A DNA stretch of 64,000 nt from Bacteroidota bacterium (lineage in GTDB: Bacteria > Bacteroidota > Bacteroidia > Cytophagales > Cyclobacteriaceae): NCBI GenBank assembly GCA_023417785.1, contig JAEZEH010000129.1, positions 1-64,000 on the forward strand. Direction: 5' to 3'. Under the pieces are notes generated by a model. It ran no database searches. It had not been told where the DNA came from and worked only from the letters and a program-made list of their open reading frames with translations. Shown one piece after another: positions 44,619-52,080 of this stretch (position 1 is its first letter; each line of letters starts with the position of its first letter). The position numbers and the translations under genes were made by a program.

Positions 44619-45305
44619 ATGAAAATCTATAAATATTTTTTAGTAGCGATCGTTGTCATAATCTTTGATCAGACCTCGAAATTACTCATCCATTACAATA
44701 TGAATCTCCATGATGAGATCACCGTAATAGGGAATGATCAGTACGGCTTCAAACTGCATTACCTGCTAAACCCGGGAATGGCTTTCGGGATTCGTTGGAA
44801 AAGCGAATTCGGGAAACTGGCGCTGACCATATTCCGGATTGCAGCCATGTTTGGCATAGGCTATTACCTCTGGCGAATGGCGACCCGGCATGCACATTCC
44901 GGGTTTCTCTGGAGCATGGCACTTATCCTGGGTGGCGCTGTCGGAAACGTCATTGACAGTACCTTCTACGGTGTGTTCCTGAATAATCATCCGCCGGATT
45001 CACCCACACCGTGGTTTCACGGGCAGGTTATTGACATGCTGTACTTCCCCCTGTTTGATTTTACTATTCCGCATTGGGTCCCGATAAAAGGTGGCGACTT
45101 CTTCACTTTCTTTAGTCCTGTTTTCAATGTCGCGGACTCTTCAATTTTCGTCGGAGTAGTGATCATCCTCATTTTCCAGAAACGTTTCTTCAAGGAACAT
45201 CTTGAAGAAGAACCTGACCATTCGGATAATGCATCCGTTGTAGTTGTTCCGGAAGAACCAGAGAATAACGACGCATCAACAAATACGGAAAAACCCGAGG
45301 CGTAA
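44619..45305 (+). CDS. lspA: Lipoprotein signal peptidase (signal peptidase II), extended form
   Basis: Inner-membrane aspartyl protease that cleaves lipoprotein signal peptides after lipidation. Four helices are present. The conserved parts are DQTSKLLIH, NPGMAFGI, GGAVGNVIDS with the first catalytic Asp, and FNVADSSIFVG with the second. At 228 residues it is about 60 longer than the usual enzyme. The extra sequence is a loop between the two catalytic motifs (about 115-165, rich in Pro and aromatic residues) and a charged C-terminal tail of about 35 residues. The tail has no known function. Confidence 0.92.
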   Translation: MKIYKYFLVAIVVIIFDQTSKLLIHYNMNLHDEITVIGNDQYGFKLHYLLNPGMAFGIRWKSEFGKLALTIFRIAAMFGIGYYLWRMATRHAHSGFLWSMALILGGAVGNVIDSTFYGVFLNNHPPDSPTPWFHGQVIDMLYFPLFDFTIPHWVPIKGGDFFTFFSPVFNVADSSIFVGVVIILIFQKRFFKEHLEEEPDHSDNASVVVVPEEPENNDASTNTEKPEA

Positions 45306-45359
45306 AAAAAAGAAAAGCTATATTGGCTGTTTGTTTGCACCCCTAGTAACCCTGAACGC

Positions 45360-47045
45360 ATGCAAGAGCTGAATGACTTTCTTAACCTGATTGATTCATA
45401 TCTCGGGAGCCACTCCTGGTTTGTATACTTTCTCTTAGGAACCGGCCTCTTTTTCACAATTTACCTCAAGTTTCCTCAGATCCGTTTTTTTAACCATGCT
45501 CTTCGTATTGTACGCGGGAAGTATGACAAAGACACGGATGTCGGTGACACGTCTCACTTTCAGGCACTAGCCACCGCCCTGTCGGGTACGGTGGGTACGG
45601 GTAACATTGCCGGAGTAGCACTTGCGATTCACCTGGGTGGCCCATCGGCATTGTTCTGGATGCTCGTCACCGCCTTTCTTGGTATGACAACCAAGTTCGT
45701 TGAAGTAACACTTTCTCATAAGTACCGGGAAAAAGATTCGAAAGGCCAAATTGCGGGTGGGCCGATGTATTACATGAAGAATGCCCTCAATGCAAGGTGG
45801 CTTGCCGTTATCTTCGCGATAGCAACGGTGCTTTCATCATTCGGAACAGGGAATCTTCCGCAGATCAACAGTATCGCAAATGCTGTATATACCTCCTTCC
45901 CACAAATCGACCATTGGATCACTGGCCTTGTGCTGTCGGTTCTGCTCGGATTTATCATCATCGGTGGCATCAAACGGATTGCCAAGGTAACCGAGAAACT
46001 CGTGCCGTTTATGGCGATATTCTACTTCGTCGGTGCCCTGTTGATCATTTTCTATAATATCGAAAACCTGGTTCCGTCGATTATCGCGATTGGGAGGGAT
46101 TTGTTTTCAGGCTCGGCGGCAACCGGTGGGTTTCTTGGCGCCACCGTTGCATTTGCATTCAACCGCGGAGTGAATCGTGGCCTTTTCTCGAACGAGGCCG
46201 GACAAGGATCTGCACCTATCGCACACGCTGCGGCAAAAGCACACGAACCAGTATCTGAAGGAATGGTGGCTATCCTTGAACCTTTCATTGATACGATCAT
46301 CATCTGTATGCTAACCGGATTGACCATCCTTTGTTCCGGCGCGTGGACAGAAAAATTACCCAACGATTTTCAGGATGCCGACCTCTTTGTCCTTGATGGT
46401 GTGTACCATGAACGAAATCCGGAAGACCAGAAAAAACTATCTGACCACATAACAAATCGGGCTCCGCTGGCAATGTTCGATGGAACGATTGAAGTTAAGG
46501 ACGGCACGATTACGAGTCCCGTTACGATTATTCACTCGCGCTCAGTGGCGGAAGACGTCAGGGTGTACAACCGCGCAGGTGCCTTAACAGGAACTGTCGC
46601 CATCGCCAACGGAAAGGTAAGGCGCAAGTCAGATGAAACATCAGAGACCGGAATTCGCTTTAGCGGAAAATCTCTCGTGCACTCTGCCCCGCTTACCTCC
46701 AGCGCTTTTACCAGAGGTCCACTCGGTGCGTATGGACAATACATTATAACGTTCGGGCTACTGTTATTCGCGTTCTCGACTGCTATTTCATGGTCATACT
46801 ACGGCGACCGAGCCATGACGTATTTGTTCGGTGCCAGTTCGGTGAAGTATTACCACGTAGTTTATGTGATCGGATTTTTCCTCGCATCGTTCACAGACAC
46901 GACCATTATCTGGACCCTGTCGGGAATTACGATTGCGTTGATGACCATCCCCAACCTTGCAGGCATTCTGCTACTTCACAAAGACATGAAGCGAACAGTA
47001 AACGAGTACTGGGATGGATTTTTTGACGAGTTCAAAAAGAAATAG
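45360..47045 (+). CDS. Alanine/glycine:cation symporter (AGCS) with inserted domain
   Basis: 561-residue sodium- or proton-coupled amino-acid transporter. Family motifs are SGTVGTGNIAGVALAI, GPMYYM, NRGLFSNEAGQGSAPIAHAAA (pieces NRGLFSNEAG, GSAPIAHAAA) and PNLAGILLL. Ten to eleven helices are seen. Compared with the common 450-480 residue form there is an insertion at about residues 330-440, after CSGAW, that is soluble and strand-like (FDGTIEVKDGTITSPVTI, GTVAIANGKVRRK). The insert separates two helices. Substrate is probably alanine or glycine. Confidence 0.88.
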   Translation: MQELNDFLNLIDSYLGSHSWFVYFLLGTGLFFTIYLKFPQIRFFNHALRIVRGKYDKDTDVGDTSHFQALATALSGTVGTGNIAGVALAIHLGGPSALFWMLVTAFLGMTTKFVEVTLSHKYREKDSKGQIAGGPMYYMKNALNARWLAVIFAIATVLSSFGTGNLPQINSIANAVYTSFPQIDHWITGLVLSVLLGFIIIGGIKRIAKVTEKLVPFMAIFYFVGALLIIFYNIENLVPSIIAIGRDLFSGSAATGGFLGATVAFAFNRGVNRGLFSNEAGQGSAPIAHAAAKAHEPVSEGMVAILEPFIDTIIICMLTGLTILCSGAWTEKLPNDFQDADLFVLDGVYHERNPEDQKKLSDHITNRAPLAMFDGTIEVKDGTITSPVTIIHSRSVAEDVRVYNRAGALTGTVAIANGKVRRKSDETSETGIRFSGKSLVHSAPLTSSAFTRGPLGAYGQYIITFGLLLFAFSTAISWSYYGDRAMTYLFGASSVKYYHVVYVIGFFLASFTDTTIIWTLSGITIALMTIPNLAGILLLHKDMKRTVNEYWDGFFDEFKKK

Positions 47046-47075
47046 CTTGATGGAACGGTGGACATTCTCTGTCGT

Positions 47076-48329
47076 TCACCGGATCTTTTTTTCGTGAAAT
47101 GCTCCTTTAAAAGTAGGGTCTTCCTTCTTGCGTTGATCGTCCATCTCACGGCGCATTCGCTGCTCCTCCTCGAATGGTGTTTTCTCAATTACCACATCGG
47201 GAGGTAAATCTTTTACCGTAATCTTCTCACGGATGAGCTTCTCGATTTTTTCAATATGATAGACTTCTGCTTTCGTGACGAAAGTTATCGCCGTTCCGTC
47301 CTGAAAGGCGCGGCCCGTGCGCCCGATGCGGTGGACGTAATCTTCGTACAAGATCGGCACATCGAAATTAACAACGTGTGATACCCGCGCCACATCGATC
47401 CCGCGCGCAGTAACATCGGTTGAAACCAGGATACGAATGCCGCCTTCCTTGAACTCATTCACTGCATTAATGCGCGCGTTCTGACCTTTGTTCGAATGAA
47501 TTACACGAACGGGGCCATGCCCCTTGCGGTCGAGGTATTGGTAGATATTATCGGCAACTTCTTTAGTTCGGGTGAACACTATAACGCGATTGAACATGTC
47601 ACGGTCGCGAAGGAGATATTCCAAAAGGTTTATCTTCGTTTTCAAATTCGGCAAATCGTATCGCCATTGTGCTACTTGTTTGGCCGGTGTGGCCTGCGGC
47701 GTAACCTCAACTTTGATCGGGAACTCCAGAAACTCTGCTGACAATCGTTCCACCTTCGCGTTGAACGTTGCAGAGAAAAGCAGGTTCTGTCGCTTTAGTG
47801 GCAGAACTTCCAGTATTTTTCTGATCTGAGGCATGAATCCCATATCCATCACTCTGTCTGCCTCGTCGAGGATCAATGTCTTGATCTGTTTGACCGGAAT
47901 TTCACCTTTAAGATACAATTCCATAAAGCGCCCCGGAGTTGCCACAAGGATATCAATCCCCTTCCGGATTTCTTCAATCTGCGTTTTCGGCCCCACGCCG
48001 CCGTAAAGGGCGAGTATTCTCAGATCAGTGTATTTCGCGAGAGCTATTGTATGTTCCGATACTTGCAATGTCAATTCCTTGGTAGGCGCAAGGATAAGTA
48101 CCCGGGGTTCCATACCCTGAGCATATTTGATCTTCATTAGAACAGGCAATAGATACGCGGCGGTTTTACCGGTACCGGTTTGCGCTATACCAATCACTTC
48201 CTGACCACCCTGAATCGGGCCAATGCATTGCTTCTGGATTTCCGTAGGTTCCGTAAAACCGAGGTCGGCGACCGCAGACAGTAATTGCTTGTTGAGATTA
48301 AATTCCCCGAAACTTGTGATGTTGGACAC
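47076..48329 (-). CDS. DEAD-box ATP-dependent RNA helicase
   Basis: 417 residues with all helicase motifs: Q motif FTEPTEIQKQC, Walker A AQTGTGKT, PTKEL, TPGR, DEAD in LILDEADRVMD, SAT in LFSATF, HSNKGQ, TDVTARGID and HRIGRTGR. The short basic C-terminal tail after residue 375 is not a known RNA-binding domain. It resembles RhlE/CsdA-type helicases and probably acts in ribosome assembly or cold adaptation, but the subgroup is not certain. It converges with the symporter and diverges from dihydroorotase. Confidence 0.92.
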   Translation of the reverse strand: MSNITSFGEFNLNKQLLSAVADLGFTEPTEIQKQCIGPIQGGQEVIGIAQTGTGKTAAYLLPVLMKIKYAQGMEPRVLILAPTKELTLQVSEHTIALAKYTDLRILALYGGVGPKTQIEEIRKGIDILVATPGRFMELYLKGEIPVKQIKTLILDEADRVMDMGFMPQIRKILEVLPLKRQNLLFSATFNAKVERLSAEFLEFPIKVEVTPQATPAKQVAQWRYDLPNLKTKINLLEYLLRDRDMFNRVIVFTRTKEVADNIYQYLDRKGHGPVRVIHSNKGQNARINAVNEFKEGGIRILVSTDVTARGIDVARVSHVVNFDVPILYEDYVHRIGRTGRAFQDGTAITFVTKAEVYHIEKIEKLIREKITVKDLPPDVVIEKTPFEEEQRMRREMDDQRKKEDPTFKGAFHEKKIR

Positions 48330-48353
48330 TTTTAGATTATAATTTTACCGCGG

Positions 48354-49691
48354 ATGCAAACACTCATTACAAACGCAAATATAGTCAATGAAGGCAAGGT
48401 CTTTCACGGTGACGTTCTGATTGACGGAGAGTACATCGTGAAGATAGGGAGCGGGTTGAGTTCAGCGCCAGGCACACGTGTTATTGATGCCGGCGGAAGA
48501 TACCTGCTTCCCGGAGCTATTGACGACCAGGTCCATTTTCGTGAGCCGGGGTTGACACACAAGGCAACCATCGAAAGCGAGTCGAGGGCCTCGGTGGCTG
48601 GTGGTGTGACCAGCTATATGGAGATGCCGAATACAAATCCACCTACCTTCACACAGGAGTTGCTTGAGCAGAAATATGCCATCGCATCAAAAACGTCGCT
48701 GGCAAATTATTCCTTCTATATCGGCGCGTCTAATGACAATTTTGACGAGGTCCTGAAGACGGATTTGACGCGCGTGTGCGGACTTAAAATTTTCATGGGT
48801 TCGTCTACGGGAAACCTCCTTGTCGACGATCCTGAGGTACTGGAACGTTTTTTCAGTACGTTTCCCGGACTGATCGCCACCCACTGCGAAGATGAGGCGA
48901 CCATTCGCCGGAATACGGAACGTTACCGTGAAGAATGGGGTGAATCGGCTCCCGTTCGTATACATCCGCTGATCCGAAGTGAAGAGGCTTGCTTCAAATC
49001 GTCCTCATTCGCTATTGACATGGCTCGCAAACACGGTACGCGACTGCATATTCTGCATATTTCCACGGGAAAGGAGACGCACCTTTTTGATAACCAGGTG
49101 CCCCTGAGCGAGAAGAAGATCACTGCAGAAGCGTGCATCCATCACTTGTGGTTTTCCGATGAGGATTATGACACTTTAGGAACCAGAATAAAATGGAATC
49201 CCGCCGTAAAGACACCTGCGGATCGCGATCAGATTCTGGCGGCCGTACTTGATGGCCGGATAGACGTTATTGCCACCGACCACGCTCCGCATACCCTGCT
49301 GGAAAAATCGCTACCTTATTTTGGCGCCCCGTCTGGCGGACCGCTTGTGCAGCATAGTCTGGTCGCGATGTTGGAGCTTTACCACCAGAGTCGGATAGCA
49401 TTAACTCAGATTGTACAAAAAATGAGTCATAATCCAGCCATTCTGTTTGCCGTGGAAAAGCGGGGGTTCATCCGGGAAGGGTATTTCGCTGACCTTGTTT
49501 TGGTTGACCTGAACGATTCGTGGACCGTTAAACCCGAAAACATTCTGGCCAAATGTGGCTGGTCGCCATTTGAAGGGTTTTCATTCAAATCGAGGGTAAC
49601 GCACACCTTTGTTTCAGGTCATCTGGCGTTTGTCGACGGTCGTCTGGACCTGTCCATGGCTGGAAAACGGCTGACTTTCACCCGGAGATGA
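48354..49691 (+). CDS. pyrC: Dihydroorotase
   Basis: Amidohydrolase closing N-carbamoyl-aspartate to dihydroorotate in pyrimidine synthesis. The 445-residue length and sequence match the Bacteroidota class: GASNDN, KIFMGSS, ATHCEDE, HILHIST, and the catalytic Asp in DVIATDHAPH. The usual HxH metal pair at the start of the barrel reads QVH in DDQVHFREPG, so the first His is Gln. Otherwise the site is intact, and DHOase remains the best call; hydantoinase or allantoinase are less likely. It is monocistronic and divergent from the helicase. Confidence 0.85.
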   Translation: MQTLITNANIVNEGKVFHGDVLIDGEYIVKIGSGLSSAPGTRVIDAGGRYLLPGAIDDQVHFREPGLTHKATIESESRASVAGGVTSYMEMPNTNPPTFTQELLEQKYAIASKTSLANYSFYIGASNDNFDEVLKTDLTRVCGLKIFMGSSTGNLLVDDPEVLERFFSTFPGLIATHCEDEATIRRNTERYREEWGESAPVRIHPLIRSEEACFKSSSFAIDMARKHGTRLHILHISTGKETHLFDNQVPLSEKKITAEACIHHLWFSDEDYDTLGTRIKWNPAVKTPADRDQILAAVLDGRIDVIATDHAPHTLLEKSLPYFGAPSGGPLVQHSLVAMLELYHQSRIALTQIVQKMSHNPAILFAVEKRGFIREGYFADLVLVDLNDSWTVKPENILAKCGWSPFEGFSFKSRVTHTFVSGHLAFVDGRLDLSMAGKRLTFTRR

Positions 49692-49729
49692 TTCTTAACA
49701 ATCGGTATTGCAAAATTGAAAGTCCTGCC

Positions 49730-49737
49730 TAAATTTG
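49730..49737 (+). promoter_or_regulatory. Promoter of tRNA-His
   Basis: TAAATTTG (-7) with ATTG (49707-49710) 19 bases upstream, very close to the Bacteroidota TTTG-N19-TAnnTTTG consensus. It lies 12 bases before the tRNA G-1. Confidence 0.65.
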
Positions 49738-49749
49738 CAATCCTCAAAC

Positions 49750-49827
49750 GGTGGATGTAGCTCAGTTGGTTAGAGCATCAGATTGTGATTCTGAGGGTCG
49801 CGGGTTCGAGTCCCGTCTTTCACCCCA
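49750..49827 (+). tRNA. tRNA-His (GTG)
   Basis: Cloverleaf with anticodon GTG at 49785-49787 in the loop ATTGTGA, D-arm GCTCAGTTGGTTAGAGC, T-arm with GGTTCGAGTCC, and an encoded CCA at 49825-49827. A G at position -1 (49750) opposite C73, the histidine identity feature, is present. The acceptor stem has one T-T mismatch (6:67) and one G-T wobble. Confidence 0.96.
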
Positions 49828-49856
49828 AAGCTTTCTTTGCCCGAAAGCTTTTTTTA
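49827..49856 (+). terminator. Terminator of tRNA-His
   Basis: Stem AAAGCTTTC / GAAAGCTTT (9 bp), loop of 7 bases, then a T run. It starts at the last base of the CCA end. Confidence 0.85.
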
Positions 49857-50117
49857 TTTCCCGGCCGGTAGTACGTCCGTAAAAACGGATACGTTCGTGG
49901 TCGAGTATTTGGCTTTTCCTGATTTGCAAAAGCATTCATTACACGCCGGGACTATGGATGCCAAAAGATTCTGGCCCTTTCTTTTAATTTGATAACAAGA
50001 ATCGATAACGGATGACCTATACGGGAAGTCATTCTTGATATTATTAGGCGAGGTCCGCTTCTTTGGATGCATAATGTACTTCCTTGCAGACCTTATTTTT
50101 TTATTTTAAGTTGAATT
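49857..50117. other. Intergenic region without a supported gene
   Basis: 261 bases between the tRNA terminator and the 86-residue gene. A small hairpin TCCGT/ACGGA lies near 49875-49890. A 72-codon reading frame on the minus strand has no recognisable family and is not called. Nothing else is supported. Confidence 0.4.
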
Positions 50118-50378
50118 ATGATTGCGTGGCGAGAGTATAAGAAATTACCATTACGGGAAAAGATAGACGTGTTGTATGAGCATGGTACGTTCATTATGGC
50201 TATCCGATATTATAGTTATAAAGTGAACCTATACCTTATGGGTAATTATTACCTCGAAGTATTTGTCAATCATAAGCATGCGCTAATCGAGAAAATTGTA
50301 CCTCTGGACACCAACCATCCACGGATGAAGTTTTACTCCGACCAGATCAAGCTTCCCTGTGATATTTTCAACGCATAA
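50118..50378 (+). CDS. Small protein of unknown function
   Basis: 86 residues, not recognised. It begins WREYKKLPLREKIDVLYEHG and continues with strand-like aromatic stretches (YYSYKVNLYLMGNYYLEVFV). No signal peptide or membrane span is present. It has the composition of a real small folded protein, and a clean terminator follows its stop within 4 bases, which supports it. It is probably monocistronic. Confidence 0.6.
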   Translation: MIAWREYKKLPLREKIDVLYEHGTFIMAIRYYSYKVNLYLMGNYYLEVFVNHKHALIEKIVPLDTNHPRMKFYSDQIKLPCDIFNA

Positions 50379-50380
50379 AA

Positions 50381-50403
50381 AAAGCCCTGTTTCCAGGGCC
50401 TTT
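50381..50403 (+). terminator. Terminator after the 86-residue gene
   Basis: GCCCTG/CAGGGC stem with a TTTC loop, flanked by an A run before and TTT after. The symmetric ends suit termination from both sides, including the convergent gene that ends at 50422. Confidence 0.7.
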
Positions 50404-50421
50404 ATATTAAGTCTGATATTC

Positions 50422-51171
50422 TTAAGCAGTTGCTGCTGATGATTCTTCGAACTTCTGAGACATCCGCAACGTGACCGCTTTCTTTGCTTTGTACCCGCAA
50501 TATCCACACTGGAAATGTTTCAGCAATTCGCCTTCTTCTTCTGTGGAGGGCGCCTTGAGAATTTCTTCTCTCACTACCTTGAAGGTTTGATAGTTACATT
50601 CAGGGCAACGGAGCGCATGGAGGTGACCGGCATAGCGCTCAATTTTAACGTATCCGGTTTCTTCATCTTTCCACACGTCATAATCAATCGAGAAAACATT
50701 TTCTTCGGCCTGCATACCTTCGTCCAGATAGGCATCCTCTTCTTCTTCACTAAGAAGTTTCATTGGCTTTCCGCTCTTGGGTGAAACCCGGGGCTTGTAC
50801 CGCAACACCTTGAGGCGTGTTTCGATAAAGAAAGGGTAGTAGAACTTAAGCAGGTTTTGAATAATCAAAGCCACAATCATACCCATTGCGAATGTGGTAA
50901 ATATCCGGACAAACACCCACAGATAGCTAAGTTCAACGATGTTGCTATTCGCATAGAAACAGCTTCCAATGATCAGGATCAAAGAGGCCAACCAAAGCGT
51001 CTTAATCTCAGATCTATTGATGTAATCGTACTTGGATTTGGCATCACTCAGGGTCGAAAGACGAACCACATGGTACAGAACGATCAGAATCGCGATCGCC
51101 CAGCCCAGGTAGGCAACGTTCTTGGCCATTGAGTTCCAGGTTTCAAACTGCTGTAGATTTACTTGCTCCAT
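50422..51171 (-). CDS. Membrane protein with C-terminal zinc-ribbon, unknown function
   Basis: 249 residues, not recognised. Three membrane helices at about 17-36, 56-72 and 78-103 are followed by a soluble part (about 110-249). It contains an acidic linker (EEEEDAYLDEGMQAEE), then a zinc-ribbon with RCPECNYQTF and QCGYCGYKAKK, four cysteines in two CxxC pairs about 40 residues apart. A role in a membrane-linked RNA, protein or metal process is possible, but nothing in the neighbourhood points to one. It is monocistronic. Confidence 0.7.
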   Translation of the reverse strand: MEQVNLQQFETWNSMAKNVAYLGWAIAILIVLYHVVRLSTLSDAKSKYDYINRSEIKTLWLASLILIIGSCFYANSNIVELSYLWVFVRIFTTFAMGMIVALIIQNLLKFYYPFFIETRLKVLRYKPRVSPKSGKPMKLLSEEEEDAYLDEGMQAEENVFSIDYDVWKDEETGYVKIERYAGHLHALRCPECNYQTFKVVREEILKAPSTEEEGELLKHFQCGYCGYKAKKAVTLRMSQKFEESSAATA

Positions 51172-51303
51172 ATTGACAGGTTGGTTTAATCCTTAGTATA
51201 ACAAATATAAAGGTACGGTTTAATTTTACCTAGCACCTTTGGTACAATAAGCCGCCAAATTAACATTATTTTGCTGCTCGTTTTTTCCTATTTAAGGATA
51301 AAT

Positions 51304-52080
51304 CTAACGTGCTGTTCGGGAGGTAATAAATCCGGAAAGGAAGTCAGTAATCTGCTGGATGGCATCGTCTTTCATTTCAAACATTCCCATATGTGCGGCC
51401 TCTGGCAAGATAGAAACGGTGATACCCGACCGGACCTTTCCTTGTTCCACCAGCGAATCAGCCGGAATACCCTTGTCGGATTCTCCACCTAATAAAAGAA
51501 CGGGTTTACCGAATGCAGACAGGACAGTGACGTTATCGCGCCGGTCGCGCATAGCCCTGGTGTAGCCTTTAACGGTATCGACATGTGCTCCCATGCTGAG
51601 GCTCTTCACGAATGGAATGGCCGGATGCGAGGGGTCGGAAAATAACGGTTCAATAAAATTCGACGTGAAAGCAAGTATGCCGTTGTCATCGATAAACTTC
51701 AGGACTTTGGTACGGGACTCTTTTTTCTCAAGCGAATCGGCGATCGCGGTGCTGTGAAACAACACGAGCCCAGTGAATTTGTCTGGTTCACGACGGACCA
51801 TCTCAAGCGCAACGTAGCCCCCGAGGGAATGTCCGATCAACACGGCATCTGATATGCCCTCCTGTCCGACCCAATCGTTCATGGATGCGGCCACGTCCTG
51901 GAGTGAGAACTCCCCTGGAAGCATTTCGCTTGAGCCGAATCCCGGAAGGTCAGGAGTAAATATCGTAAACCGGTCAGCGAGGCTTGCCTCAAACTGATCC
52001 CAGACCTGCCGGTTCATGGGAAATCCATGAATCAAGACCAGCGCCGGGCCTGAACCCGATTTTTTGAAATGAATAGCCAT
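51304..52080 (-). CDS. Alpha/beta hydrolase
   Basis: 258 residues from the ATG at 52080. It has the HGFPMN oxyanion loop, GHSLGGYVAL nucleophile elbow (Ser near residue 95), the acid in GGESDKG and His in PEAAHMG. The fold is the compact epoxide-hydrolase/haloperoxidase-like type; the substrate is unknown. Its ATG overlaps the dxs stop by 1 base (TGATG), so the two are translationally coupled. That does not itself reveal a role in isoprenoid synthesis. Confidence 0.82.
   Translation of the reverse strand: MAIHFKKSGSGPALVLIHGFPMNRQVWDQFEASLADRFTIFTPDLPGFGSSEMLPGEFSLQDVAASMNDWVGQEGISDAVLIGHSLGGYVALEMVRREPDKFTGLVLFHSTAIADSLEKKESRTKVLKFIDDNGILAFTSNFIEPLFSDPSHPAIPFVKSLSMGAHVDTVKGYTRAMRDRRDNVTVLSAFGKPVLLLGGESDKGIPADSLVEQGKVRSGITVSILPEAAHMGMFEMKDDAIQQITDFLSGFITSRTAR

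Noticed and set aside
47053..47092. Possible terminator between the symporter and the helicase
   Set aside because: The inverted repeat is only 5-7 bp with a bulge, and the T run falls inside the helicase coding end.
49854..50072. 72-codon minus-strand frame between tRNA-His and the 86-residue gene
   Set aside because: Overlaps the tRNA terminator, has no recognisable family and no promoter; a decayed or chance frame is more likely.
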